A stretch of DNA of 12,368 bases from Bacteroidales bacterium (GCA_026985625.1 JALSQC010000159.1:1-12368), one strand, 5' to 3'; counted from the stretch's first letter, positions 1 through 7,425 are shown. Notes: a model not told the origin generated them from the sequence alone. Numbers and translations are program-made.

Positions 1-83
1 ACCCAAGTGTTTTTTCTGTTTTATTATTATGCTAATTTAAAAAAAATATTAAAATTTAAATATTTAATTTTTAAAAAATAAAT

Positions 84-91
84 TACTTTTG
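84..91 (+). promoter_or_regulatory. Bacteroidota-type -7 promoter element for the TonB receptor transcript
   Basis: TACTTTTG matches the Bacteroidota sigma-A -7 consensus TAnnTTTG exactly. Transcription would start about 5-8 bases later, at roughly 96-99, immediately before the riboswitch-like RNA, which is where a start would be expected. No clear TTG -33 element is visible about 19 bases upstream, so the call rests on the -7 match and its position. Confidence 0.5.
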
Positions 92-93
92 TA

Positions 94-220
94 GGTGAAT
101 TTTCCGAGTGATACTTTCTAAGTAAATTTTTTTATACGAAATTATCACCGATGGGTAAAAAAAGAAATTTCTTTGCCTCCCGACGATTTAATTATATAAT
201 CTGAATTGGAAAGGAAAACG
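94..220 (+). ncRNA. Molybdenum (or tungsten) cofactor riboswitch-like leader RNA
   Basis: This untranslated stretch resembles the Moco RNA motif known upstream of E. coli moaA. The hairpin at 153-181 starts GGG, carries AAGAAAT in its centre and ends CTTTGCCTCCC. It has the same 29-nt length as the E. coli arm as I remember it, with 22 identical bases and a G-C to A-U covariation in the stem. The conserved TGGAAAGG follows at 207-214, and CCGAG occurs near the 5' side (104-108). TTTTCC (100-105) can pair with GGAAAA (213-218), and GTGATA (108-113) with TATCAC (143-148), giving a closed multi-arm fold. An unusual 24-nt AT-rich insert (182-205) lies between the CCC of the hairpin and the TTGGAAAGG block and can form a small hairpin of its own (185-188 with 198-201). 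In known cases this aptamer senses Moco or its tungsten analogue; which one applies here cannot be told. Confidence 0.75.
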
Positions 221-388
221 ATATATTTTATTATTTTATATCAATTAACTTTATTTTATAGTTGTGTTTGTTCACAAAAAGTATTGTTAATTAAATTTCC
301 AATAAAATTTACGGGTATATAAACGAAAATTCTGTTTTAATTAAAACCGACAACACCGTATTGTTATAACTTATTAAATTATAAACAG
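221..388 (+). promoter_or_regulatory. 5' leader and possible expression platform of the riboswitch
   Basis: This 168-nt AT-rich leader lies between the aptamer-like RNA and the receptor start codon and shows no open frame or Shine-Dalgarno sequence. TTTCCAAT at 296-303 is perfectly complementary to ATTGGAAA at 205-212, which contains the conserved 3' aptamer block. Such pairing could compete with aptamer folding and so act as the switch. No T-run terminator hairpin is obvious, so control at the level of translation would be the more natural reading. Eight complementary bases can arise by chance in DNA this AT-rich. Confidence 0.35.
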
Positions 389-2434
389 ATGAAAAATTAT
401 TTATTTTTAGTGTTAATATTACTAAACACAAACTCTCGATTATTTTCGCAAACAATTGGCGATACAATAAAAATTAACGAAATAATAGTCTCGTCAACAC
501 GAAATAAAATTAATAAAAACAATTTGCCGCAAAATTTTTTTATAATAAATAAAAAAAACATAAAAAGTTTAGCAACAAACAGTATAGACGATATTTTTGT
601 TTTATCGCCCGAAGTAAATGTTAACAGATTAGTTGGCATTTTTGGAAATTCAACAGTAAATTTACAAGGTTTAGGAGGAAATCAACAAGGCAGAACATTA
701 ATATTACTCGATGGTATTCCTTTAAACAAAGCCGATAACGGAGGTGTTATTTTTAACAAAATTAATATCAGTGATATAAAAAAAGTAGAAATTCTTTACG
801 GAGCAAACTCGTCGATATACGGAAATAATGCAATGGGCGGAATAATTAATTTTATCCCAAAACAACCTAAACAAGGATTTAATTTATTAACAAAATTATC
901 ATACGCAAGTATGAATACGCCAATGGCAAGCATATCGTTATCTAGCAACAAAATAAAAAACAACAAAGGTTTTTATTGGCAAATATCATCGTTTACTCGC
1001 AATAGTAATGGTTATATATCGCAACCCTACAGTTTAAGAGACTCAACATCAATTGCTACTTTTTTAAAAGAAACCGATATAAATACCCGTTTAGGATATA
1101 AAATAAATAAAAAAAACAGTATAAAGTTATTTGTCGATTTTTATAACGACAAACGAGGTTACGGAATAAAAATTTTTGACAAAACAGGAGGATACTCTGC
1201 ACATAAAATATATTCGTCTAACATAAAATATTTATCAAATTTGTTTGGATTTAATTTATCGATAAGCCCATATATTCAACAAGAAAATTATTTTAAATTA
1301 ATAGAAAAATACAAAAAAGGTAATTATTCGCTTATTTATGCAAAATCTAAACGTATTGATTACGGAGTGCTTACAAACTTTAATAAAAAGTTTAAAAACA
1401 ACAATCTGTCATTTGGCATAGATTACAAAAACGGTAGTGTAAATGCTGCCGACGAATATCAAACATCGAGCGATATTGTAAAAAACTCAGGAAATATTAA
1501 CGATATTTCGTTTTATATATCTAATAATTTAAGTTTATTAAACGATAAAGGTAATTTAATGACAAATGTTTATTACGATTATATTACAATTTTCGATAAT
1601 AAGTTTTTTATTTATAACCAAACAAACGAAACATCGTTTATGCAAGATTTTACAGGCAATTTCCCTAATAAAAAAACAAGTAATATTAGCGGTAGTTTTG
1701 CTTTTGGTTACAAGTTTAACAATGCTGTAAAATCTAATATATCAATATCAAACGGTTTTAGATCGCCATCGTTAGACGATATGTGCCGTTCGGGTTTTTT
1801 TGCTTGGGGATACAAACAGGCTAATACCGATTTAAAACCCGAAAATATTATATCGGCAAATTTTAATGTAAAAACAAATATTAAAAATACACAAATAAAA
1901 CTAAATACTTTTTACTCGCTTGGCAATAACTTTTTGTATTATATTGCCACCGGCGAAACAATATTTGGCGGACACAAGCGTGTTTATAAAATGCAAAACA
2001 TAGAGCAAGTAAAAATTAACGGAATATCTGTATCGGTAAATTTTAATGTAAATAAAAAAATATTATTATTTGCAAACTACTCTTACCAAAAATCAAAAAT
2101 TTTAAAAAACAATGGCGATACAAGCGTAATAAACAAACAGTTAACATATTATCCAAATAATATTGCCAATTTAGGACTAATCTTTAATAATAAATTTGCC
2201 GATATTTCTTCGTCTATTCATTATCAATCAAAGTCTTATGTCGATGATGCAAATACCGGTATTTTATCGGATTTTTATACTGTTGATGTTAAGTTATCGC
2301 GAAAAATTAACAATAATTTTAATGTAAATTTCTCGATAAATAATATTTTCGACAAGCAATATATTGTTTATTACGACCAATTATCGGTAGGCAGATTTAT
2401 AAAGTTAGAAGTTATTTATAAATTACACAAATAG
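389..2434 (+). CDS. TonB-dependent outer-membrane receptor, probably for a molybdenum/tungsten species
   Basis: This is an outer-membrane beta-barrel importer powered by TonB-ExbB-ExbD, none of which is encoded here. The 681 residues begin with a signal peptide (about 1-20, cut before Gln21). A TonB-box-like stretch follows at 25-38 and the plug domain at about 31-160, with RTLILLDGIPL (102-112) and the typical VEILYG...IYGNNAMGGIINF block (133-155). The rest is the barrel, with alternating aromatic strands and a NIFDKQY motif near the end. By sequence type it belongs to the BtuB/vitamin B12-like receptor group, but that group covers many substrates. The upstream Moco-type riboswitch and the converging mobA operon argue for molybdate, tungstate, a chelate or a pterin cofactor instead of cobalamin. 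The start was chosen because it gives a complete signal peptide. The last 12 bases overlap the end of the opposite-strand permease gene. Confidence 0.9.
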   Translation: MKNYLFLVLILLNTNSRLFSQTIGDTIKINEIIVSSTRNKINKNNLPQNFFIINKKNIKSLATNSIDDIFVLSPEVNVNRLVGIFGNSTVNLQGLGGNQQGRTLILLDGIPLNKADNGGVIFNKINISDIKKVEILYGANSSIYGNNAMGGIINFIPKQPKQGFNLLTKLSYASMNTPMASISLSSNKIKNNKGFYWQISSFTRNSNGYISQPYSLRDSTSIATFLKETDINTRLGYKINKKNSIKLFVDFYNDKRGYGIKIFDKTGGYSAHKIYSSNIKYLSNLFGFNLSISPYIQQENYFKLIEKYKKGNYSLIYAKSKRIDYGVLTNFNKKFKNNNLSFGIDYKNGSVNAADEYQTSSDIVKNSGNINDISFYISNNLSLLNDKGNLMTNVYYDYITIFDNKFFIYNQTNETSFMQDFTGNFPNKKTSNISGSFAFGYKFNNAVKSNISISNGFRSPSLDDMCRSGFFAWGYKQANTDLKPENIISANFNVKTNIKNTQIKLNTFYSLGNNFLYYIATGETIFGGHKRVYKMQNIEQVKINGISVSVNFNVNKKILLFANYSYQKSKILKNNGDTSVINKQLTYYPNNIANLGLIFNNKFADISSSIHYQSKSYVDDANTGILSDFYTVDVKLSRKINNNFNVNFSINNIFDKQYIVYYDQLSVGRFIKLEVIYKLHK

Positions 2435-4117
2435 GTTCTTTACATCGGTATAATGGTATTCCGATATATCAAAAATTTGAGCCTGAGACAAGTTCCATTT
2501 TTTTATAACTTTTTCGAGCAATTTTTTGCGAACAACTAAAATTAAATCTTTTTTTTGTTTTATTAATTCATCTATTGATACAGCCCAGCCTTTGTCCATA
2601 AGCTCAAGATGTCCGACCTCGTCAATAATAACCAAATTATTTTTTGACGATTGCAATATTTTATTGCCCAAATTTATAATATCGTTATTAAAATAAAATT
2701 TTCCGGTTTTTTGTTTTCCTAAATCTTTATTTGTAGAACAAAGCTTGTATTTTTTTTGTGTTTCCAAGTCTATTATATTAAAACCTAAACGTTTGTTATT
2801 TTTGTCGATACCTTCTGATATTATTCCCGAATATTTAATTTGTTTTTTATCTAAATCTTTTAAAATATTTTTTAAGAATGTTGTTTTTCCTTCGCGACGT
2901 TCGCCCGATATAATTATAATTTTTTGTTTATCGGATAAATATTTTTTGTATTTATTTAATAACAAATCCGAAATGCCAATAATCTCTGATATTTGTTTTG
3001 TTGGAGATTTTAACAAGTTTCGAGGCTTTGCCATAATTTTTAATATCGATGGTAACGCCGCAAAAGCCAATCCTATAGCCATATATAAACGCGAAAATCC
3101 TTTTTTGTAAAGTATTTTTTTAACTATTGGATTTCTAAGTTCAATGCTTATTACCGAAAACGATATCACAATTAGTATTGCTCTAAAACTCATTTTAATA
3201 CCAACAATAAATCCCGATATATTAAAAATTCCCGAATTATTAAATCCGTTAAAAAATAATGCGGCAAAAAATATTATTATAAAAATTTGTATCCAAAAAA
3301 CAGGTTTTCGTAATCGGCGAAACGAGTTTTTATATTTAAACAACAAAATAAAAATATAAATACTTATAACAGGTAACGATATGTAATATTTTGTTATTTC
3401 TAATATTAATAATCCTGCAATTATAAATACTAAAACAAAAAATAAATTTATTACCGAGTATTTCTGATTTTTTGTATTTGAAAATAAATTGTTTTCTCCG
3501 CTAAAATTTATATCAAAATTTTTTATATAGTTATTATTTATTTTTGTAAAAAAACCTATTAAAGCTGCTGATATCCCAACAAAAACATAAAATAAAATTA
3601 TTAATAAAATTAAATTTAACGGATTTAAACTTGTAATGTTTAATTGTTTTAACGAAAAATAATATAGATTTTTTAATATTTTTACAATATCAAAGCCGTA
3701 AATAATAAGTATGCTTATAATTTTATGAATTAAAGCACTAAGCAAACCTAAAACACTGCCAAAGATATATGCAAACAAATTTTTTCCGAAAAATCGCACA
3801 CTGTATTCAAGAAAAATTGCCTCGAGCAAAACTCCAATCATTGGTCCCAATATTACCGATGTTATCGATAGCGACCGCATTAAAGCACAAATTATACCCG
3901 CTTTTAAAATTATTCCTTTATCGTCCCATTTTTTATGAAAAGCTATAATTAAAATATTTCCGAAAAAAGCCAAAACCGTTCCCGCAAAAGGCAATCGTAA
4001 ATTATGAAAAAAACTACCCAAAATAATCTCAATCGAAGCCCACAAGCTACCAATAACAGCAGCTTTTATCCAAGTATCTTTTGATTTTGACAAATCATAA
4101 GTTTTTATTTGATTCAT
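2423..4117 (-). CDS. Membrane permease-like protein fused to a THEP1-type P-loop NTPase
   Basis: The 564-residue protein appears to combine three modules. Residues about 15-190 are a multi-helix membrane region with RLPFAG, GPMIGVLLEA and other small-residue patterns reminiscent of ECF-transporter substrate-binding S components. Residues about 220-370 form a second membrane block whose end (GIKMSFRA, IELRNPIVKK, AIGLAFAALPSI) recalls the EcfT coupling subunit. Residues about 398-564 are a nucleoside-triphosphatase of the THEP1/NTPase_1 family, with Walker A GERREGKT (405-412) and Walker B LVIIDE (495-500) followed by GHLEL. No ABC signature motif is present, so this would not be a normal ECF ATPase. 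The start overlaps mobA by 23 bp, which indicates translational coupling and a shared pathway. I infer energy-coupled import of molybdate, tungstate or a cofactor precursor. The NTPase call is firm; the S and T assignments are by pattern only. Confidence 0.8.
   Translation of the reverse strand: MNQIKTYDLSKSKDTWIKAAVIGSLWASIEIILGSFFHNLRLPFAGTVLAFFGNILIIAFHKKWDDKGIILKAGIICALMRSLSITSVILGPMIGVLLEAIFLEYSVRFFGKNLFAYIFGSVLGLLSALIHKIISILIIYGFDIVKILKNLYYFSLKQLNITSLNPLNLILLIILFYVFVGISAALIGFFTKINNNYIKNFDINFSGENNLFSNTKNQKYSVINLFFVLVFIIAGLLILEITKYYISLPVISIYIFILLFKYKNSFRRLRKPVFWIQIFIIIFFAALFFNGFNNSGIFNISGFIVGIKMSFRAILIVISFSVISIELRNPIVKKILYKKGFSRLYMAIGLAFAALPSILKIMAKPRNLLKSPTKQISEIIGISDLLLNKYKKYLSDKQKIIIISGERREGKTTFLKNILKDLDKKQIKYSGIISEGIDKNNKRLGFNIIDLETQKKYKLCSTNKDLGKQKTGKFYFNNDIINLGNKILQSSKNNLVIIDEVGHLELMDKGWAVSIDELIKQKKDLILVVRKKLLEKVIKKWNLSQAQIFDISEYHYTDVKNLFV
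2444..2465. terminator. Possible stem-loop just past the receptor stop codon
   Basis: ATCGGTATA and TATTCCGAT can form a nine-position stem with one T-T mismatch around an ATGG loop. It begins ten bases after the receptor stop and lies inside the last codons of the converging permease gene. No T-run follows on the plus strand, so it is not a classical intrinsic terminator. It may stabilise the 3' end of the receptor mRNA or be chance. Confidence 0.25.
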
Positions 4118-4667
4118 CTAATAAATTTTTGTAATCGGTTTGAGTATTTACGTTGTTAAAAAAGTGTTTTAAATTGTTGTCAAATCTAAGATATTTTACA
4201 TTTATATTATTTAAGAAATTTAATAATTTATAATCTTTTTTAGCAATATTATTTTTTAAAGTTTTTATACATTTTTTTGAATATACTGCCGAAACAGGAA
4301 ATATTTTTTTGTTACAAACAGGAACAACTGCATCGTAATTGCCAATATTTTCTATAATTGTTTTTAATATAGACATTGATATTAAAGGCATATCGCAAGG
4401 CAAAAAAACGGCATAACCGGTAGTAATTTTTTTTAACGACGAGTAAATTCCCGAAACAGGTCCTATATCATAAAATTTATCAACAATTATATTATTTTTT
4501 TTATAATCGTTTTTTTTTGAAACACTTATAAAAACTTGCGTGCATAATTTGTTTAATTTCTCGGTTTGTAAATTTATAAATGTTTTATTGTTTATTTTTA
4601 GTAAACATTTATTTTTGCCCATTCTTTTAGAATCTCCTCCTGATAATATTACACCGGAAATATCCAT
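4095..4667 (-). CDS. mobA: Molybdenum cofactor guanylyltransferase (MobA family)
   Basis: MobA transfers GMP from GTP to the molybdenum-pterin cofactor in the cytoplasm to make the guanine dinucleotide form used by DMSO-reductase-family enzymes. The 190 residues are a normal length and carry the expected marks. These are the nucleotide-binding N-terminus LSGGDSKRMGKNK (8-20), DIGPVSGI (67-74), the metal-binding LPCDMPLI (89-96), and NVNTQTDY near the C-terminus (172-179), which matches the NxNTPxDY pattern of the family. The gene starts 5 bp after tatC and overlaps the following permease/NTPase by 23 bp, so all three are probably cotranscribed. Linkage to tatC makes sense because many molybdoenzymes are exported folded through Tat. 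Related nucleotidyltransferases such as MocA (CMP transfer) share the fold, but the motifs favour MobA. Confidence 0.9.
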   Translation of the reverse strand: MDISGVILSGGDSKRMGKNKCLLKINNKTFINLQTEKLNKLCTQVFISVSKKNDYKKNNIIVDKFYDIGPVSGIYSSLKKITTGYAVFLPCDMPLISMSILKTIIENIGNYDAVVPVCNKKIFPVSAVYSKKCIKTLKNNIAKKDYKLLNFLNNINVKYLRFDNNLKHFFNNVNTQTDYKNLLDESNKNL

Positions 4668-4672
4668 ATAAT

Positions 4673-5509
4673 TTATAAAATAATAACTCTTTTTTTGTCA
4701 ACACGCTTAGATATACTTATGCTAAATTCGTAAAGACCAATTAATGGCAGAGCTACTAAAAATTGACTGAACACATCGGGAGGTGTAATAATTCCCGAAA
4801 GAATAAATGCTATAACAATTGCATGTTTGCGTCGTTTTTTCATTACCTTAGGTGTTAATAATCCTATTTTTGATAAAAAATATACCAATACCGGAAGTTC
4901 AAAAACAAGCCCTGTTGACAGCGATATGGTCGTTATTGTAGATATATACGAGTTAAAACTAATTTGATTTGTTATTTCGGAGCTTATAGAGTAACTACCT
5001 AAAAAATTTATGGTTAACGGAACAATAATAAAATATCCGAATAAAACACCTATTGTAAAAAGTATTGAAACAACAAAAACTATCCCTCTGGATTTTTTTA
5101 TTTCGTATGTTTTTAGAGCCGGTTTTACAAAAGCCCATAATTGCGATATAACATACGGAAACCCAACCATAAGACCAGCTATAAACGATATTAAGATATG
5201 AGCTTTAAACTGTCCGGCAAGCTCAATATTAATAATATTAAATTTATTTTGATTAATACACAACGAACCTACATTAATTGCTTTTGAAAGTTCGCAAAGT
5301 AAACGGTTTGTAATAAAATTAGAATCACGCGGCCCAAAAATAACTGTTTCAAAAATTACATCTTTAAAGAAAAAAGCTACAATAGCAAATACTAATACTC
5401 CTACAATACTTCTAAAAAGATATTTTCTTAATTCGTCGAGATGTTCAACAAACGACATCTCTTTAAGTTTATCTTTAGACTTATTACTAACATTAATTGT
5501 TTCGGACAT
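4673..5509 (-). CDS. tatC: Sec-independent protein translocase subunit TatC
   Basis: TatC is the polytopic inner-membrane receptor of the twin-arginine pathway, which binds RR signal peptides of folded proteins such as molybdoenzymes. The 278-residue protein has the cytoplasmic N-terminal motif MSFVEHLDELRKYL (18-31). It also shows six hydrophobic segments, the QLWAFVKPAL loop and the FELPVLVYFLSKIGLL segment with its conserved Glu and Pro. It is slightly longer than the usual 250 or so residues because of an extended first periplasmic loop with two Cys (RLLCELS and GSLCINQ), as is common in Bacteroidota. It lies 7 bp after tatA and 5 bp before mobA in a tight operon. No separate TatB gene is seen, which is usual for this phylum. 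Confidence 0.96.
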   Translation of the reverse strand: MSETINVSNKSKDKLKEMSFVEHLDELRKYLFRSIVGVLVFAIVAFFFKDVIFETVIFGPRDSNFITNRLLCELSKAINVGSLCINQNKFNIINIELAGQFKAHILISFIAGLMVGFPYVISQLWAFVKPALKTYEIKKSRGIVFVVSILFTIGVLFGYFIIVPLTINFLGSYSISSEITNQISFNSYISTITTISLSTGLVFELPVLVYFLSKIGLLTPKVMKKRRKHAIVIAFILSGIITPPDVFSQFLVALPLIGLYEFSISISKRVDKKRVIIL

Positions 5510-5516
5510 TAATGTT

Positions 5517-5720
5517 TTACTTTTTTTTGCCGGAATCGTTTATTGATTCATCAATTTCGTCGGTAACTCCTTTTGTTCCGTCTTTAAATTCTTTAACGCC
5601 ACGACCTAAACCTCGCATTAGTTCCGGAATTTTTCTACCTCCAAAAAGTAATAAAATAATTATTGCAATAATAATTATTTCTTGTCCGCCTAATATTCCT
5701 AATAATATACTGCTTATCAT
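5517..5720 (-). CDS. tatA: Twin-arginine translocase pore subunit TatA
   Basis: This 67-residue protein has one N-terminal membrane helix (about 13-26). The hinge FGGRKIPELMRGLGRGVKEFK (26-46) follows and leads into an amphipathic helix and a charged tail rich in Asp, Glu and Lys. This is the canonical TatA/E layout, and Glu14 sits near the polar position expected at the start of the helix. The protein oligomerises with TatC to move folded proteins across the inner membrane. The gene directly precedes tatC by 7 bp. An exact -7 promoter element lies a short distance upstream, so the tat-mob operon may have its own start here, independent of the lipoprotein gene before it. Confidence 0.95.
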   Translation of the reverse strand: MISSILLGILGGQEIIIIAIIILLLFGGRKIPELMRGLGRGVKEFKDGTKGVTDEIDESINDSGKKK

Positions 5721-5736
5721 GATAATTATTTTTTTA

Positions 5737-5744
5737 CAAAGTTA
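5737..5744 (-). promoter_or_regulatory. -7 promoter element for the tatA-tatC-mobA operon
   Basis: Read on the minus strand this is TAACTTTG, an exact match to the Bacteroidota -7 consensus TAnnTTTG. It ends 16 bases before the tatA start codon, which would give a leader of about ten bases. No clear TTG -33 element is present at the right distance. The 53-bp gap between the upstream lipoprotein gene and tatA is wide enough for such a promoter. Confidence 0.45.
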
Positions 5745-5773
5745 AGTTATTTTATTTTATAAAAAAACATATT

Positions 5774-6250
5774 TTAAAACAACTTATAATTTGATAATTT
5801 TATGTGTTTATTTTCGTCTATATCAATTTTTTTTGATATAAAAAACGCTTTAACTTTTATATATCCTTGTAAATGCATATCAACACTACGTTTCATAAAC
5901 GATTTTAATATACTCCACGAGCCTTTTAAAAGTTTAGAAAAATCGGCTCTAAGCTCAAAAGTATAAGTGTCGTTTGATTTTGCCGGAACAACAATTTTTT
6001 TTATTTTAGTAACTGTTCCCAATTTATTTCCGTCAATAGATATATCAATATTTACATTGGTAATTTTAAACTTAAAATTATTTTGATTTTCGATAGGTAT
6101 ATCAAGTATTATACTTACTCCGCTTTTTGTTAAGTTTTTAAATTGATAATCTTTAACATCGCCAACATTTACAGGTTTAACCGAAAAACAACCCGTTAAA
6201 AACAACGTAATAAAAATGAAATAAATTGCAGGTCTTAATAATTTTGTCAT
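5774..6250 (-). CDS. LEA type 2 (LEA14-like) lipoprotein
   Basis: A 158-residue secreted lipoprotein of unknown role. The N-terminus is a lipoprotein signal peptide with lipobox LTGC, so the mature protein starts at Cys21. The remainder is a beta-rich domain with the features of the LEA14/WHy fold. These include a DIPIENQNNFKFKITNVNIDISIDG stretch (an N-rich strand pair), a conserved GT, then VVPAKSNDTYTFEL. In bacteria this fold is found in envelope proteins, often linked to stress or desiccation, without a firm molecular function. It is first in the minus-strand series, 53 bp before tatA, so it may be cotranscribed with the tat-mob genes, but nothing in it points to molybdenum. Confidence 0.75.
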   Translation of the reverse strand: MTKLLRPAIYFIFITLFLTGCFSVKPVNVGDVKDYQFKNLTKSGVSIILDIPIENQNNFKFKITNVNIDISIDGNKLGTVTKIKKIVVPAKSNDTYTFELRADFSKLLKGSWSILKSFMKRSVDMHLQGYIKVKAFFISKKIDIDENKHIKLSNYKLF

Positions 6251-6333
6251 TATAATAAATTTTAGACTATAAATGTAAATAAATTATATTAAATCGAAAA
6301 AATAATTAGTAATTTTACAAAAAAAATAAACAA
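6251..6333. promoter_or_regulatory. Divergent promoter region between the LEA14-like and phosphatase-family genes
   Basis: This 83-bp AT-rich gap must drive transcription both ways. On the plus strand TAATTTTA (6310-6317) and on the minus strand TACATTTA (6277-6270) each differ by one base from the TAnnTTTG element. Neither has a clear -33 partner. They are the best candidates visible, not firm calls. Confidence 0.35.
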
Positions 6334-7425
6334 ATGCAAAAATACAATTTTTTATTTCTGTTAATCTTGATTTTTATTACATCGTGCGATCCTTTTGATA
6401 ATGTTATCGAAAAAAAATCTAATCAAGATGCTGCAATTTATTATGTAGCAAACAATATTAAAACACCTGAAAATATTGGCGATACAATAAAAATTGCTAC
6501 TTGGAACATAAAATTCGGAGGTGGTAGAATAGACTTTTTCTTTGACTGCTATGGCGATAGAGTTCTTATGAAAAAATCCGAGGTAATTAATAATTTAACG
6601 GCTCTGGTAAAAAAAATTAATCAAATGAACCCCGATGTGCTTTATATGCAAGAGGTTGATATAGACTCAAAACGTTCTGCTTATGTCGATCAATTGCAAT
6701 GGCTTCTTGATAACACTAATCTTAATTACGGTTACTACGGTTCGCAATGGAAATCGGACTATGTTCCAAGCGACGGAATAGGAAAAATGAACTCGGGAAG
6801 TGCAATTTTATGTAAATTTCCTCTTACAAACGGCGAACGTATTCCTTTGCCTTTAATAGACGAACAAAGCGGTATTGTTCAATATTTTTATTTGCGACGA
6901 AATATTTTAAAAGCCAAAACAACAATAAACGGCAAAGATTTATATCTTATAACAACACACACATCGGCATATTCAACCGACGGAACTCGCTTAAAACAGC
7001 TAAAACAAATAAAAGACGAAACCGAAAAATTAAATTCCGAAGGAAAAACTTTTATTTTGGGAGGCGATTTTAATACTATTCCGCCAAATTCTCATATATA
7101 CGAAAATTTTGACGATAGTGCCTGTGCAAACGACCCTGATTTTGCTGCTCAATCGTTTAAAGACCAACTTGATTATATGAAAATATTTAGCGATTGTTAC
7201 GAACAAGCCATAAGCCAAGACCGATACGATTACGACAACTCAAAATTTTATTCGTTTACCTCTGACAAAAACGGTTTTTGGAATCGAAAATTAGATTATA
7301 TTTTTACTAACGGCGATTTTGTCGATAGCACAGGAATGGTTCATCAAGATGTTTCTACAGGTGGAATGGAAACCATGCCGTTATCCGACCATGCTCCACT
7401 TAGTGTCGAATTTATTTTAAAATAA
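6334..7425 (+). CDS. Endonuclease/exonuclease/phosphatase-family lipoprotein
   Basis: A cell-envelope metal-dependent phosphoesterase of the EEP superfamily (DNase I, exonuclease III, sphingomyelinase and inositol phosphatase relatives). The 363 residues start with a lipoprotein signal peptide, lipobox ITSC and Cys18. The catalytic set is complete: ATWNIKFGG with Asn58, YMQEVD with Glu107, TTHTSAY with His209, LGGDFNT with Asp245 and Asn247, KLDYIF (329-334), and LSDHAPL with Asp352 and His353. It is therefore probably active. The substrate (nucleic acid, phospholipid or sugar phosphate) cannot be read from the motifs. The acidic CDPFD after the lipidated Cys could matter for surface display, as such acidic signals do in Bacteroidota, but this is uncertain. 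The next gene follows 40 bp later in the same direction. Confidence 0.88.
   Translation: MQKYNFLFLLILIFITSCDPFDNVIEKKSNQDAAIYYVANNIKTPENIGDTIKIATWNIKFGGGRIDFFFDCYGDRVLMKKSEVINNLTALVKKINQMNPDVLYMQEVDIDSKRSAYVDQLQWLLDNTNLNYGYYGSQWKSDYVPSDGIGKMNSGSAILCKFPLTNGERIPLPLIDEQSGIVQYFYLRRNILKAKTTINGKDLYLITTHTSAYSTDGTRLKQLKQIKDETEKLNSEGKTFILGGDFNTIPPNSHIYENFDDSACANDPDFAAQSFKDQLDYMKIFSDCYEQAISQDRYDYDNSKFYSFTSDKNGFWNRKLDYIFTNGDFVDSTGMVHQDVSTGGMETMPLSDHAPLSVEFILK

Noticed and set aside
1..83. Remnant of an upstream gene
   Set aside because: No frame with protein-like composition or start/stop context; it is A/T tracts only.
94..388. Cobalamin riboswitch upstream of the BtuB-like receptor
   Set aside because: No B12-box-like sequence is visible, whereas the GCCTCCC hairpin and TGGAAAGG fit the Moco motif.
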